From positions 1-64,000 of the IMG/VR virus record IMGVR_UViG_3300033156_000424: a DNA stretch of 64,000 nt; one strand, written 5' to 3'. Positions 32,048-39,840 of this stretch are shown here, piece after piece. This stretch comes from a virus. Numbering within the stretch: position 1 is the first letter of the stretch; each line of letters opens with the position of its first letter. Under the pieces are notes generated by a model that was not told the DNA's origin, searched no databases, and saw nothing but the letters and a program-made list of their open reading frames with translations. Made by a program: the position numbers and the translations under genes.

Positions 32048-32950
32048 ATGCCGTACAAAGTTTGGTTATCAGATGATGATTACGCCCTCATACCAAGAGT
32101 TAGTGATGTTGTAAGTGCAAGTCAATGTGAAATGAGTGCTTGGTTAAACCCAATCAATAAACAAAAAAGGTATAAGAAAAGAATACCAATAACACATGAA
32201 AATAATTTGTATGCTTTAAGGGGAACATTGGCTCATCATAGGATAGAAAATGAATTAAGAAAAATGTTAGATTTGCCAAAGAAACAATTAGACCTTACTT
32301 ATGGAGAGAAAAAGTTATATGAAGAGATGTCTGCTGATGAGGAGTTAAGTTATGAGACAAACAAACATATTGAAATAAGTATGGATAATTTTTATGATTT
32401 TATTGGAGATAAAAATGTTAGACCATTAGTTCCAGAACAATCTATAGTATATATAAAGTATGATAAGCAAGGTAAAGTTCTTATAGAGGAAAGTCTGAAA
32501 GGGACTATAGATTTGATAGGAGAAATGGAAACTGAAAACGGTTGGGAAACAGTGCTTATAGACTGGAAAACATCGACAACATTTAAAGATTCTTCGTATC
32601 AATTACAGCTTACTGGGTATGCTTTTCTTATGGAGGCGTCTGGTAAATGGAAAGAATTAAAAGAAGACGGAGTCATGAGGTATCCAAAGAGTACATGGGC
32701 ATTTAAAAATGGAAAATATGATGTGGAAAGAGCATTATGTGTTGTGTTAGGAGATGGAGAGAAGGGGTATCAATGTAGATGGTATGATACCTCTAACAAG
32801 GAATTTTTTCGTTTCTGGAAGGTTTTCAACAATCCTAAAAAGACACTCAAATCGCCGATGAATGGGCGATGGGGAGTAAAAATGTATTGTATGTTTTGTC
32901 CATATAAAGGAACTGAATGTCCATTTTATAATAGGTGGGTAGAAAAATGA
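32048..32950 (+). CDS. Cas4/RecB-like PD-(D/E)XK nuclease
   Basis: 300 residues. C27, then RGTLAHHRIENEL (about 58-70), a metal-binding Asp near 157, LIDWKTS near 172 (motif D-x-K) and Q in SYQLQLTGY near 187, the RecB-type nuclease series. The C-terminal CMFC and C in KGTEC (about 282-293), with C27, are placed as the four ligands of a Cas4/AddB-type iron-sulfur cluster. No cas genes or CRISPR array are present, so it likely processes DNA ends in viral replication or recombination. Confidence 0.82.
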   Translation: MPYKVWLSDDDYALIPRVSDVVSASQCEMSAWLNPINKQKRYKKRIPITHENNLYALRGTLAHHRIENELRKMLDLPKKQLDLTYGEKKLYEEMSADEELSYETNKHIEISMDNFYDFIGDKNVRPLVPEQSIVYIKYDKQGKVLIEESLKGTIDLIGEMETENGWETVLIDWKTSTTFKDSSYQLQLTGYAFLMEASGKWKELKEDGVMRYPKSTWAFKNGKYDVERALCVVLGDGEKGYQCRWYDTSNKEFFRFWKVFNNPKKTLKSPMNGRWGVKMYCMFCPYKGTECPFYNRWVEK

Positions 32951-33336
32951 TTCGATATATAAAGATTGTAAGAGAAAGACAACAAGGAAAGACTGAATGG
33001 TGTATAAATAATGCTATAGATGAGGCAAAAAAAGGAAAATCTGTTTTATTTTTAGTTCCAACACAAGAGTTTCAGAGAGAAGTCTTCATACGTATACTTA
33101 AAAGAGATTGTATTGAGGCACATACTAAAGGAGAAGTCCATGTTTATAACAATAGTAAAAAAGTAGGAATAATAATAATAAAAAAACTTACTCCAAGAAG
33201 TGTTAGAGGAATACATGTAGATGTTATTGTTTCTGATGAAGCTAATATTGTATCTCCTCATATATTGCTTGTTGATTTATATCATAATTTCAAAGGAAAT
33301 GATGGGATAATTTATGAAGCCTTACAGAAGTGGTGA
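32947..33336 (+). CDS. Single-lobe P-loop ATPase
   Basis: 129 residues. RQQGKTEW near 9-16 is a Walker A-type loop and VDVIVSDEAN near 94-103 a Walker B, with FLVPTQEFQREV between. Only one RecA-like lobe is present; the second lobe and arginine finger are missing. It resembles the N-terminal part of terminases or SF1/SF2 helicases. Overlaps the Cas4-like nuclease gene by 4 nt, so a nuclease-motor pair is possible. Confidence 0.6.
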   Translation: MIRYIKIVRERQQGKTEWCINNAIDEAKKGKSVLFLVPTQEFQREVFIRILKRDCIEAHTKGEVHVYNNSKKVGIIIIKKLTPRSVRGIHVDVIVSDEANIVSPHILLVDLYHNFKGNDGIIYEALQKW

Positions 33337-33338
33337 AA

Positions 33339-33599
33339 ATGAGTTTCGATATAATTAGAGTTGCAGATATAAGGAAAAAAAATATTCAAAGAAGAGAACC
33401 AATAGCTAAGCCAATTATAACAAATTTGTTAAAAGATAAATTTGGAATGGCGTTATCAAAAGAATATATATGTGAGAATACCGGTTTTTGTTATACAACT
33501 GTTCATAGGGTGATATTAGAACTTATAGAAGAAGGTAAAGTTGTTAGAGAACTGGTAAGAGGACAAAAAAAACATTTTTTTACATGGATTGGAGAATGA
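33339..33599 (+). CDS. Winged-helix DNA-binding protein
   Basis: 86 residues from ATG 33339 (after GTGGTGAAA). SKEYICENTGFCYTTVHRVI forms the helix-turn-helix (about 42-61), then ELIEEGKVVREL and a beta wing. Typical MarR/PadR-style small winged helix. Likely a regulator. Confidence 0.65.
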   Translation: MSFDIIRVADIRKKNIQRREPIAKPIITNLLKDKFGMALSKEYICENTGFCYTTVHRVILELIEEGKVVRELVRGQKKHFFTWIGE

Positions 33600-33604
33600 T
33601 ATAG

Positions 33605-34756
33605 ATGACTAAGCTATTGGAAGATATATTAACTAAAGAATACTTGTTAGATTGTATAAGAAGAGGAATGACACAGCAAGATGTTGCTGATGAGGTTGGA
33701 AGACTATTTAATAAAAGGATTTCAAGACAATCTGTTTTTTATTGGATGAGGAGACATGGATTACAATGGGGAAGAAAGGTGTATGAACCGGTCTCGTTAG
33801 ATGTCGAAGCAATTGTAGAGGCTACAAATCTCGTTGATAAAGTTATATCACAAATAGGTGATTTTAAAAATTTGAATAATATTATAAGACAAGAAAACAA
33901 TGATGTGTTGTTTTTAGCTATAGGTGATGTACATGCTGGTGCTAAATATGATAGAACTGGTAGAATAAATTGGAAAGATGTGTTATCTGAAAGATTTGGA
34001 ATATTTAGAGATGAGGTTGAAAAAAAATTAAGAGATATAAATCTTATACCATCAAAAATTATTATCTGTCTTTTAGGAGATTTAGTGGATGGATTTGAAA
34101 TATATCCAAACCAAGCAGAAATGTCCGATACTATTGTTTCTGACCAGATTGACTTGTTATTAAAAGAGCTCATTGATACAATATTATATTTATCTGCATT
34201 TACAAAAGAGGTAAAGATATATGCTGTACAAGGAAATCATGGAAGAATAAGTAAAAGAAGCGAAATAAATAATTGGGATAGTGTTGTTTATGTTGCATTA
34301 GAAAGAATTATTGATTATATTACTAAATCTCAAAAAGAAGATGAGATAGTAAATATATCTATAACAAGAGTAAATAAATTTCTTTTGCAATTTCAAGAAG
34401 GAAAATGGAAATATCTTATTGGACACGGTCATAGATTATTAACAAAATCTTCTTTAGGTAGTGTAAAATATATAAATAATATGGTTATAACACGAAAATC
34501 TTTAGGGTTTGACCATAATGTTTTTATTATGGGACATGTTCATCAAACACGATATTGGTGTAATGGTGATAATAGTTATTATATTTCAAATGGTACTATG
34601 TATGATAGCGAACATTTTTCAGAAACTCTTGGTCTTCCATCTGATTTGAGGTTTGTTGCATTCACTTCAAATGATAGGACTCCAGTAGATATGTTGTTTT
34701 TTATACCGCTTGTACCAGAATCATATTATAGGAAGAGAAAAAACTATCTTTTTTAA
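33605..34756 (+). CDS. Calcineurin-like metallophosphoesterase with N-terminal HTH
   Basis: 383 residues. An N-terminal helix-turn-helix (RGMTQQDVADEVG...SRQSVFYWMRR, about 15-50) is followed by the phosphoesterase: GDVHAG near 108, GDLVDG near 158, GNHG near 210, GHGH near 273 and GHVH near 310. All metal ligand motifs are intact. Similar HTH-phosphoesterase proteins occur in phages and are related to Mre11/SbcD-type enzymes. A DNA-end processing role is inferred. Confidence 0.82.
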   Translation: MTKLLEDILTKEYLLDCIRRGMTQQDVADEVGRLFNKRISRQSVFYWMRRHGLQWGRKVYEPVSLDVEAIVEATNLVDKVISQIGDFKNLNNIIRQENNDVLFLAIGDVHAGAKYDRTGRINWKDVLSERFGIFRDEVEKKLRDINLIPSKIIICLLGDLVDGFEIYPNQAEMSDTIVSDQIDLLLKELIDTILYLSAFTKEVKIYAVQGNHGRISKRSEINNWDSVVYVALERIIDYITKSQKEDEIVNISITRVNKFLLQFQEGKWKYLIGHGHRLLTKSSLGSVKYINNMVITRKSLGFDHNVFIMGHVHQTRYWCNGDNSYYISNGTMYDSEHFSETLGLPSDLRFVAFTSNDRTPVDMLFFIPLVPESYYRKRKNYLF

Positions 34757-34802
34757 TATCATGTTAAACTGATACTAAAAATAAGGCATCAAAACCTCAC
34801 GC

Positions 34803-34863
34803 TAACAAACGTTTTGTGTTCCATGTATATAAATACACACAAAAAAACAAAAACTTTCGTTAG
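34803..34863. terminator. Convergent terminator-like hairpin
   Basis: CTAACAAACGTTTTGTGT pairs with ACACAAAAAAACAAAAACTTTCGTTAG allowing a few mismatches and an A-tract asymmetry. It lies between the plus-strand phosphoesterase and the minus-strand 34866 gene, so it could end both transcripts. T-runs occur on both sides. The rest of the 109-nt gap shows nothing else. Confidence 0.55.
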
Positions 34864-34865
34864 AA

Positions 34866-35435
34866 TTAGTTTTTCTGATTTCTCTTTTTATGTGTTAAGA
34901 AAAGATTTCTTTGTTCTTGCTCTCTTTTTGTTGTTTTTGCTCGTTTTTCTTTTCGTGTTGCAAGTAATTCTTTTAATGAACGAATGTAAGTATTTTCTGT
35001 ATCTTTTAAAACTTTATAGAACTCGCGTGCTTTATTTTGACCATCTTTTGTATTAAATAAAGAAATGAATTTTTCTGATGTTTCAATAATATACATTCTT
35101 CTCATACGTAAGAAATTTTGTATTAATGGAAAGATAAGCAATCTATCTAATCCTTCAACATCTATGCCCTCATCACGAAGAGTGTTTATAATTGATGTAA
35201 CAAAATCTTTTTCGAATGGGCATACGGCATCATCGTTTCCTCTTTTTGGACAATCTGTAAAGACACAAGCACCGCATTTTTGTAAATATGGTTTAACCAT
35301 TTTATTCATATTTAAAACTTCTAAAACACCGTCTTCTTTTTCAATGAATAAAAAGTTATCTTCAGTTACTTGAATAGCCTCATCTATAACATCTTCTAAT
35401 AGATTTTTATTGTTTTTATTGTCCAAAATAACCAC
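34866..35435 (-). CDS. Cys-rich helical protein divergent from terminase
   Basis: 189 residues. CGACVFTDCPKR (about 54-65) and CPFE (about 71) supply four Cys, a probable zinc or iron-sulfur site. The rest is helical with a very basic C-terminal 35 residues. The GTG at 35435 is about 26 nt from a TTTAAATA box on the minus strand, giving a leaderless mRNA. Position beside terL suggests a terminase small subunit or packaging regulator, but no TerS motif is visible. Confidence 0.6.
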   Translation of the reverse strand: MVILDNKNNKNLLEDVIDEAIQVTEDNFLFIEKEDGVLEVLNMNKMVKPYLQKCGACVFTDCPKRGNDDAVCPFEKDFVTSIINTLRDEGIDVEGLDRLLIFPLIQNFLRMRRMYIIETSEKFISLFNTKDGQNKAREFYKVLKDTENTYIRSLKELLATRKEKRAKTTKREQEQRNLFLTHKKRNQKN

Positions 35436-35439
35436 AATA

Positions 35440-35466
35440 CTTATAAAACAATTTAAGTATTTAAAT
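35440..35466. promoter_or_regulatory. Overlapping divergent promoters at terL
   Basis: Plus strand: CTTATAAAA at 35440-35448 serves terL with a leader of a few nt. Minus strand: TTTAAATA (35459-35466) serves the 34866-35435 gene. The boxes are only about 15 nt apart, so the promoters probably compete. Confidence 0.55.
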
Positions 35467-35477
35467 TTTGTGGAATA

Positions 35478-37073
35478 ATGAGTTCAATAAATATGATTAC
35501 AGAAGAAGATATGGAACATTTTTTTGTGTCTCCATCATATTTTTCTGAGAAACTATTAAACATGAGGTTACATTGGTATCAAAAAGAAATGCTTAGTGCT
35601 ATTGTAGAAAGAAATGATTTAGCTATTTGTTGCTCAAGGCAAATTGGAAAAACAGAAGCTATGGCTATAGGTGTTGTTTGGTTTGCTGTAACGAGACCAG
35701 AAAGCTTGACTGTTGTTGTGTCACAATCAAGAGACCAAGCAAAAGAATTTTATTATCGTGTTCTTAATTTGTTTAGAAAACATCCAATCCTTTTCAGTCT
35801 TATAGAAAAAGAAACCCAATCAGAAATGATTTTGTTAAACGGTGCAAGAATAATGAACAGAGCAGTTGGAAAGGAAGGAGTATCAATACGAGGATTGCCA
35901 ATAGATTTGCTTGTTGTTGATGAGGCAGACTTCATACCAGAACTTGTTTTTAATGCAATAGAAGCAACTCAAGCATCAACAGATGGAAACATTATACTTA
36001 TTTCAACACCAAACAAAAAAAATAGTACATTTTATAGATATTTTCAAGATGGAATGAAAGCTAGAAGAGAATATGAAGAAGGATTAATAGATAAACCAAT
36101 ACATGAACTTTCTGAAGACGATGATAACGAAGGGACTGGTTTCATGGCATTTCATTATGATTATACTGTTGGGCTCGAAGCAAAACTTCCAAATGGAAAA
36201 CCTCAGCTTTCTATGAGAGTTATATTGAGAGCAAAAAGAAACAAACCAAAATATCTTTTTGAACAAGAATATCTTGCTGTGTGGTCTGAAGACATATCTG
36301 CATATTTCAATTCTCAGTACATCAAAGATGCATTTGAGAGCTTTGAGGAGAATGGATTTACTCTTTTAGAGAGAGGAGAGCCAAACAAAAGGTATTATAT
36401 GGGTGTAGATTTTGCGAAACAAAAAGATAAAACAGTTGCACTTGTTGTGGAAAAGGTGTCTGAGGCAGAAGTAAGAGTTGTTCATATTTATGAGGCTGAA
36501 GGAAGAGATTGGGACAGTCAAATAAGAGATTTAAGAGAAATAGCATTAAAATTTAATATTGTAAAGGCATATTTTGATGAGAGTGGGTTAGGAGATGTTA
36601 TTGTAGATTTAGAAAATAAAAATGATTTGTCTCCATTCTTTGGGAAGATAGAAGGAATAGTATTTAGTATTAAAACAAAAACAGCTATGTATGGTAATTT
36701 GACAAGATTGTTCGGAAATAGATTAATTTCTATACCATATCACAAAAGACTCATAGATGAACTTATTGACCTTCAATATGAAAAAACAGAAACATCTGAA
36801 TATGTTAAAATACACGCACCGTCTGGTCAATTTGATGACTACCCAGATGCTCTTGCTCTTGCATGTATGTTTACCATAAAAATGACAATCGATGATATCG
36901 CAAATGCTATAGTTAAAGTATCAAAAATGAAGAGAAGACAAATTGTAGATAGAAGACCAGATTTAATAAAAGATGATGGTAGTATGGATGCACTTAATGC
37001 TCTTGGAAGAAAAAATAAAAAGAGAACAAGAAACTTTATAGGAAGAAAGATGAGAATACGGAGATATGTTTAA
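35478..37073 (+). CDS. terL: Terminase large subunit
   Basis: 531 residues. ATPase: CSRQIGKTEA near 53-62 (Walker A) and LLVVDEAD near 143-150 (Walker B). Nuclease: GVDFAKQKDKT near 309, YFDESGLGD near 366 and DDYPDALAL near 453 carry the three acidic metal ligands. It cuts concatemeric DNA and pumps it into the prohead. It is the only packaging gene on the plus strand; its stop overlaps the end of the convergent tail fibre gene by 4 nt. The portal is not nearby. Confidence 0.93.
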   Translation: MSSINMITEEDMEHFFVSPSYFSEKLLNMRLHWYQKEMLSAIVERNDLAICCSRQIGKTEAMAIGVVWFAVTRPESLTVVVSQSRDQAKEFYYRVLNLFRKHPILFSLIEKETQSEMILLNGARIMNRAVGKEGVSIRGLPIDLLVVDEADFIPELVFNAIEATQASTDGNIILISTPNKKNSTFYRYFQDGMKARREYEEGLIDKPIHELSEDDDNEGTGFMAFHYDYTVGLEAKLPNGKPQLSMRVILRAKRNKPKYLFEQEYLAVWSEDISAYFNSQYIKDAFESFEENGFTLLERGEPNKRYYMGVDFAKQKDKTVALVVEKVSEAEVRVVHIYEAEGRDWDSQIRDLREIALKFNIVKAYFDESGLGDVIVDLENKNDLSPFFGKIEGIVFSIKTKTAMYGNLTRLFGNRLISIPYHKRLIDELIDLQYEKTETSEYVKIHAPSGQFDDYPDALALACMFTIKMTIDDIANAIVKVSKMKRRQIVDRRPDLIKDDGSMDALNALGRKNKKRTRNFIGRKMRIRRYV

Positions 37074-39076
37074 TACCACTCTTTAACTGCTAATCCATAA
37101 AATCTACAATAACTATTAGATAGTGTAGCTGTTCCATCTTTAGTAACTTCGAAAAATATTCTATATCCTTCATTTCCACTTATAGTTTCTGGTGTTAGTG
37201 TTATTGTTAATGTAAAGGTTGTTGGACCGAACGTACATGATGTTTCAGTTGTACAACTATCTGATAAAGAATCATTTCCAATGCCAGTCCATGTACCAGA
37301 TGTCGTTCTTTTTTGTAATGTTATTCTTGCAGTATAACCAGCTGTTCCACCATCAACTTCTCCAGCCATAACTCCTTGTACTTGTATTGTTTTTGTTTTA
37401 GAGCTTAAATCTATATATCCATATCCAGTTGCTGAGGCAAGTGTAATTGTTGTTTCTAAATAATCATCTGTATTTTTGAAATTAAGGTTAGATATATTTC
37501 TATATCTATTTCCATACAAAGATATATTTCTCCAAACACCGTTTGTTATTGTTACATCTGCAAATTGAACAGTATCTGATGTTCTAAGAGATTGGTTTAT
37601 ATCTGTTATTGTCGATGTACTATGATTGTGGCTATCATCTGTTACAGCAATATCATTAAATGCTATATCTGAAGTTCCATCAAAACTTTTAGATGTTGCA
37701 GTAACATCTCCAGATAAAGAAAATGTTCTCGCTGTTGTTAATTTATCTGCTTGTGATGCAGATGATGCGTTTCCACTTACATCTCCAATTAAATCTGCCA
37801 TAACAGTAACAAAAGATGGACTTGAACTTGTAAGTAAATCTTGGTTTATAGTAGCTAAATAGTTATGTGTTATTGGGTCTCCTTGCCACGTTCCAGTAAC
37901 TATTGTTCCTACACTTGTTATTCCAGTATCTCCAGATAAATCTAAGCTTGATAAAGTATGGTTATGTTGGTCATCCACAACTGTAGCTACGAGTGTTGCG
38001 TTTCCACTTCCATCCCAAGATGATGATGTCCCAGTTACATCTCCGGAGAGTGTTAATGTTCTTGCAGTCTCCCATGCAGTAGCTGTATCTGCATTACCAG
38101 TTACATCACCAGTTATGTTCCCAGAGAAACCAGCTGTAGAAGAAATCAATCCAGTTACATCGAGTGTTCCAGCTATAGTAGCATTTCCACTTGTTGCATT
38201 AATAGTCATTTTATTTGTATTAACAGAAAAATCTCCAACAACATTTGTTGTACTAGAACAAGTTAGAGACCCAGATATAATTGTTGAGGGTGTTATAGTT
38301 AAAGTTCCACCACTAAAATCATCTATAGTATTAACATATAATATATCTGAATCAGCTTTTATCGTTGTTATATCTTTGATAAGCATTCCTTCTATTGTAA
38401 CACCAGAATCTGATGTTTCTTCTGTTATTGTATCTACTTTTATAGGCAAATAAAATGTTATTTGATTATAATCCATAAGTGTTGATAATGCTCTTAATTG
38501 AGAATCACCATCTCCAACATAAAAACTTAAACTATGACCATATTTAGGTCTATATTTATTTGATTCCACTTCATATTGATGTGCAAGTTGAACAACATTT
38601 GATAATGTTGTTCCAGTTTTATCTACTGAACATATAACTAAATAGGTATCATCTATTGATGATAGAGAAGTTGATATGTCCCAAGAGAACGACTCTGAAG
38701 ACCCATCTCTTGTTGAACTCTCTGATAAAGTGCTTGTTTTTATTGAAACAAAATTTGTTCCTTCAGAAAAACTGCTTTCACTAAACACTTTTTGTGAAGA
38801 CATAACTGCTACTCTACCAGCAACTACTGCTTCAGCTGGGTCTGTTCCGCTTATATCTATGATTAACTGATTTGTATTAAGTGATGCACTGAATCCTCTA
38901 AAAATAACATTTCTTGTTAATCTTCTTTCATGGTCTTGAAAGTATCTATATATTGATTGTAATATACCATCTGGATTTCCACCAGAATAATTAAAATTTT
39001 CATATGCATTTGCATAATCAGAAGTTGTAAATTCTGTGTCGTATCCGGATTGTGTTATTTTATTTACTAATGACAT
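37070..39076 (-). CDS. Tail fibre protein with DDxHNH repeats
   Basis: 668 residues. The N-terminus (about 1-45) resembles a baseplate attachment. The middle has repeated beta units, SGDVTGTSSSWDG, ATVVDDQHNH and AVTDDSHNH, found in phage tail fibres. The C-terminal 150 residues look like a beta-sandwich receptor-binding domain. Last gene of the minus-strand tail operon; ribosome binding site AGGTGAAAAA. Likely host recognition. Confidence 0.82.
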   Translation of the reverse strand: MSLVNKITQSGYDTEFTTSDYANAYENFNYSGGNPDGILQSIYRYFQDHERRLTRNVIFRGFSASLNTNQLIIDISGTDPAEAVVAGRVAVMSSQKVFSESSFSEGTNFVSIKTSTLSESSTRDGSSESFSWDISTSLSSIDDTYLVICSVDKTGTTLSNVVQLAHQYEVESNKYRPKYGHSLSFYVGDGDSQLRALSTLMDYNQITFYLPIKVDTITEETSDSGVTIEGMLIKDITTIKADSDILYVNTIDDFSGGTLTITPSTIISGSLTCSSTTNVVGDFSVNTNKMTINATSGNATIAGTLDVTGLISSTAGFSGNITGDVTGNADTATAWETARTLTLSGDVTGTSSSWDGSGNATLVATVVDDQHNHTLSSLDLSGDTGITSVGTIVTGTWQGDPITHNYLATINQDLLTSSSPSFVTVMADLIGDVSGNASSASQADKLTTARTFSLSGDVTATSKSFDGTSDIAFNDIAVTDDSHNHSTSTITDINQSLRTSDTVQFADVTITNGVWRNISLYGNRYRNISNLNFKNTDDYLETTITLASATGYGYIDLSSKTKTIQVQGVMAGEVDGGTAGYTARITLQKRTTSGTWTGIGNDSLSDSCTTETSCTFGPTTFTLTITLTPETISGNEGYRIFFEVTKDGTATLSNSYCRFYGLAVKEWY

Positions 39077-39087
39077 TTTTTCACCTA

Positions 39088-39840
39088 TTATGATTTTAAA
39101 ATATTGAGCTCAAAGGCTCTGTCTTGTATTATAAATGGGTCGTTTCGTTCTATTTTCATGGTAAATATAACTCCTATAGGAGATAAACTTTTAATAAACG
39201 TATATAATAATGATAAATTTGTTTCTTTACTCCAGTACTCGTAAGTTTTTCTATCTGTGTCAGACCCAGATGGAAGAGAAATTTTTATTTGAAAAAACTC
39301 ATCACCTATTTGTGTTTCACTTATAAAATTCTTTTTATATTGTTCTTCTGTGTTTATTGTAACAAAATTATATGAGCCCCCAGATACAAAATTATATGTT
39401 GATTCTGTATATGGATTTAATATAGATATTTGAGTATCTTTATTAAATTCATCATTATTTATAAAATAATATATTGCTGTTCGTATCTCATCTTCAGTTG
39501 CACCTATGATTGAAAAATTGTTTAGATAAAATAATCTATTTATGTAACTTGTATCCGGCTCGTATAGAATTCTATTTATTCCTACATTTTTTCCTATGTT
39601 TTCCAAAGATTCTCCTATAGCTATCTCCCACATTTCTCCATATATTTTTCTATAATTTTTTATTATTTCTATTATATCATCTAATCTATATTTTTGTCTA
39701 TCTATAGCTTGAGTGAGTTTATAAAGATTTGAATTTTTATTATGACCAACAAAATATGGAAACCTTCTTATTAATCCATATATTTCAGAATATAAATATT
39801 CTTGTATATTATCAACGTCATTACCAGCAATTTTACTCAT
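39088..39840 (-). CDS. Baseplate/tail protein (gpI/XkdU position)
   Basis: 250 residues, helical N-terminus with RRFPYFVGHNKNSNLYKLTQ and a central region GESLENIGKNVGI typical in layout of gpI or XkdU proteins that link baseplate J to the fibres. Identified mainly by gene order between baseplate J and fibre. Confidence 0.65.
   Translation of the reverse strand: MSKIAGNDVDNIQEYLYSEIYGLIRRFPYFVGHNKNSNLYKLTQAIDRQKYRLDDIIEIIKNYRKIYGEMWEIAIGESLENIGKNVGINRILYEPDTSYINRLFYLNNFSIIGATEDEIRTAIYYFINNDEFNKDTQISILNPYTESTYNFVSGGSYNFVTINTEEQYKKNFISETQIGDEFFQIKISLPSGSDTDRKTYEYWSKETNLSLLYTFIKSLSPIGVIFTMKIERNDPFIIQDRAFELNILKS

Noticed and set aside
32048-32950. Cas4 as part of a viral CRISPR system
   Set aside because: No other cas gene or array is present; the enzyme is a general RecB-type nuclease common in archaeal viruses.
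34814-35056. Plus-strand 80-codon frame after the phosphoesterase
   Set aside because: It overlaps the terminator-like hairpin and is mostly antisense to the 34866-35435 gene; composition is Leu/Phe-rich shadow type.
37626-38453. Plus-strand frames across the tail fibre gene
   Set aside because: Antisense shadows of the repeated beta units, with no ribosome binding sites.
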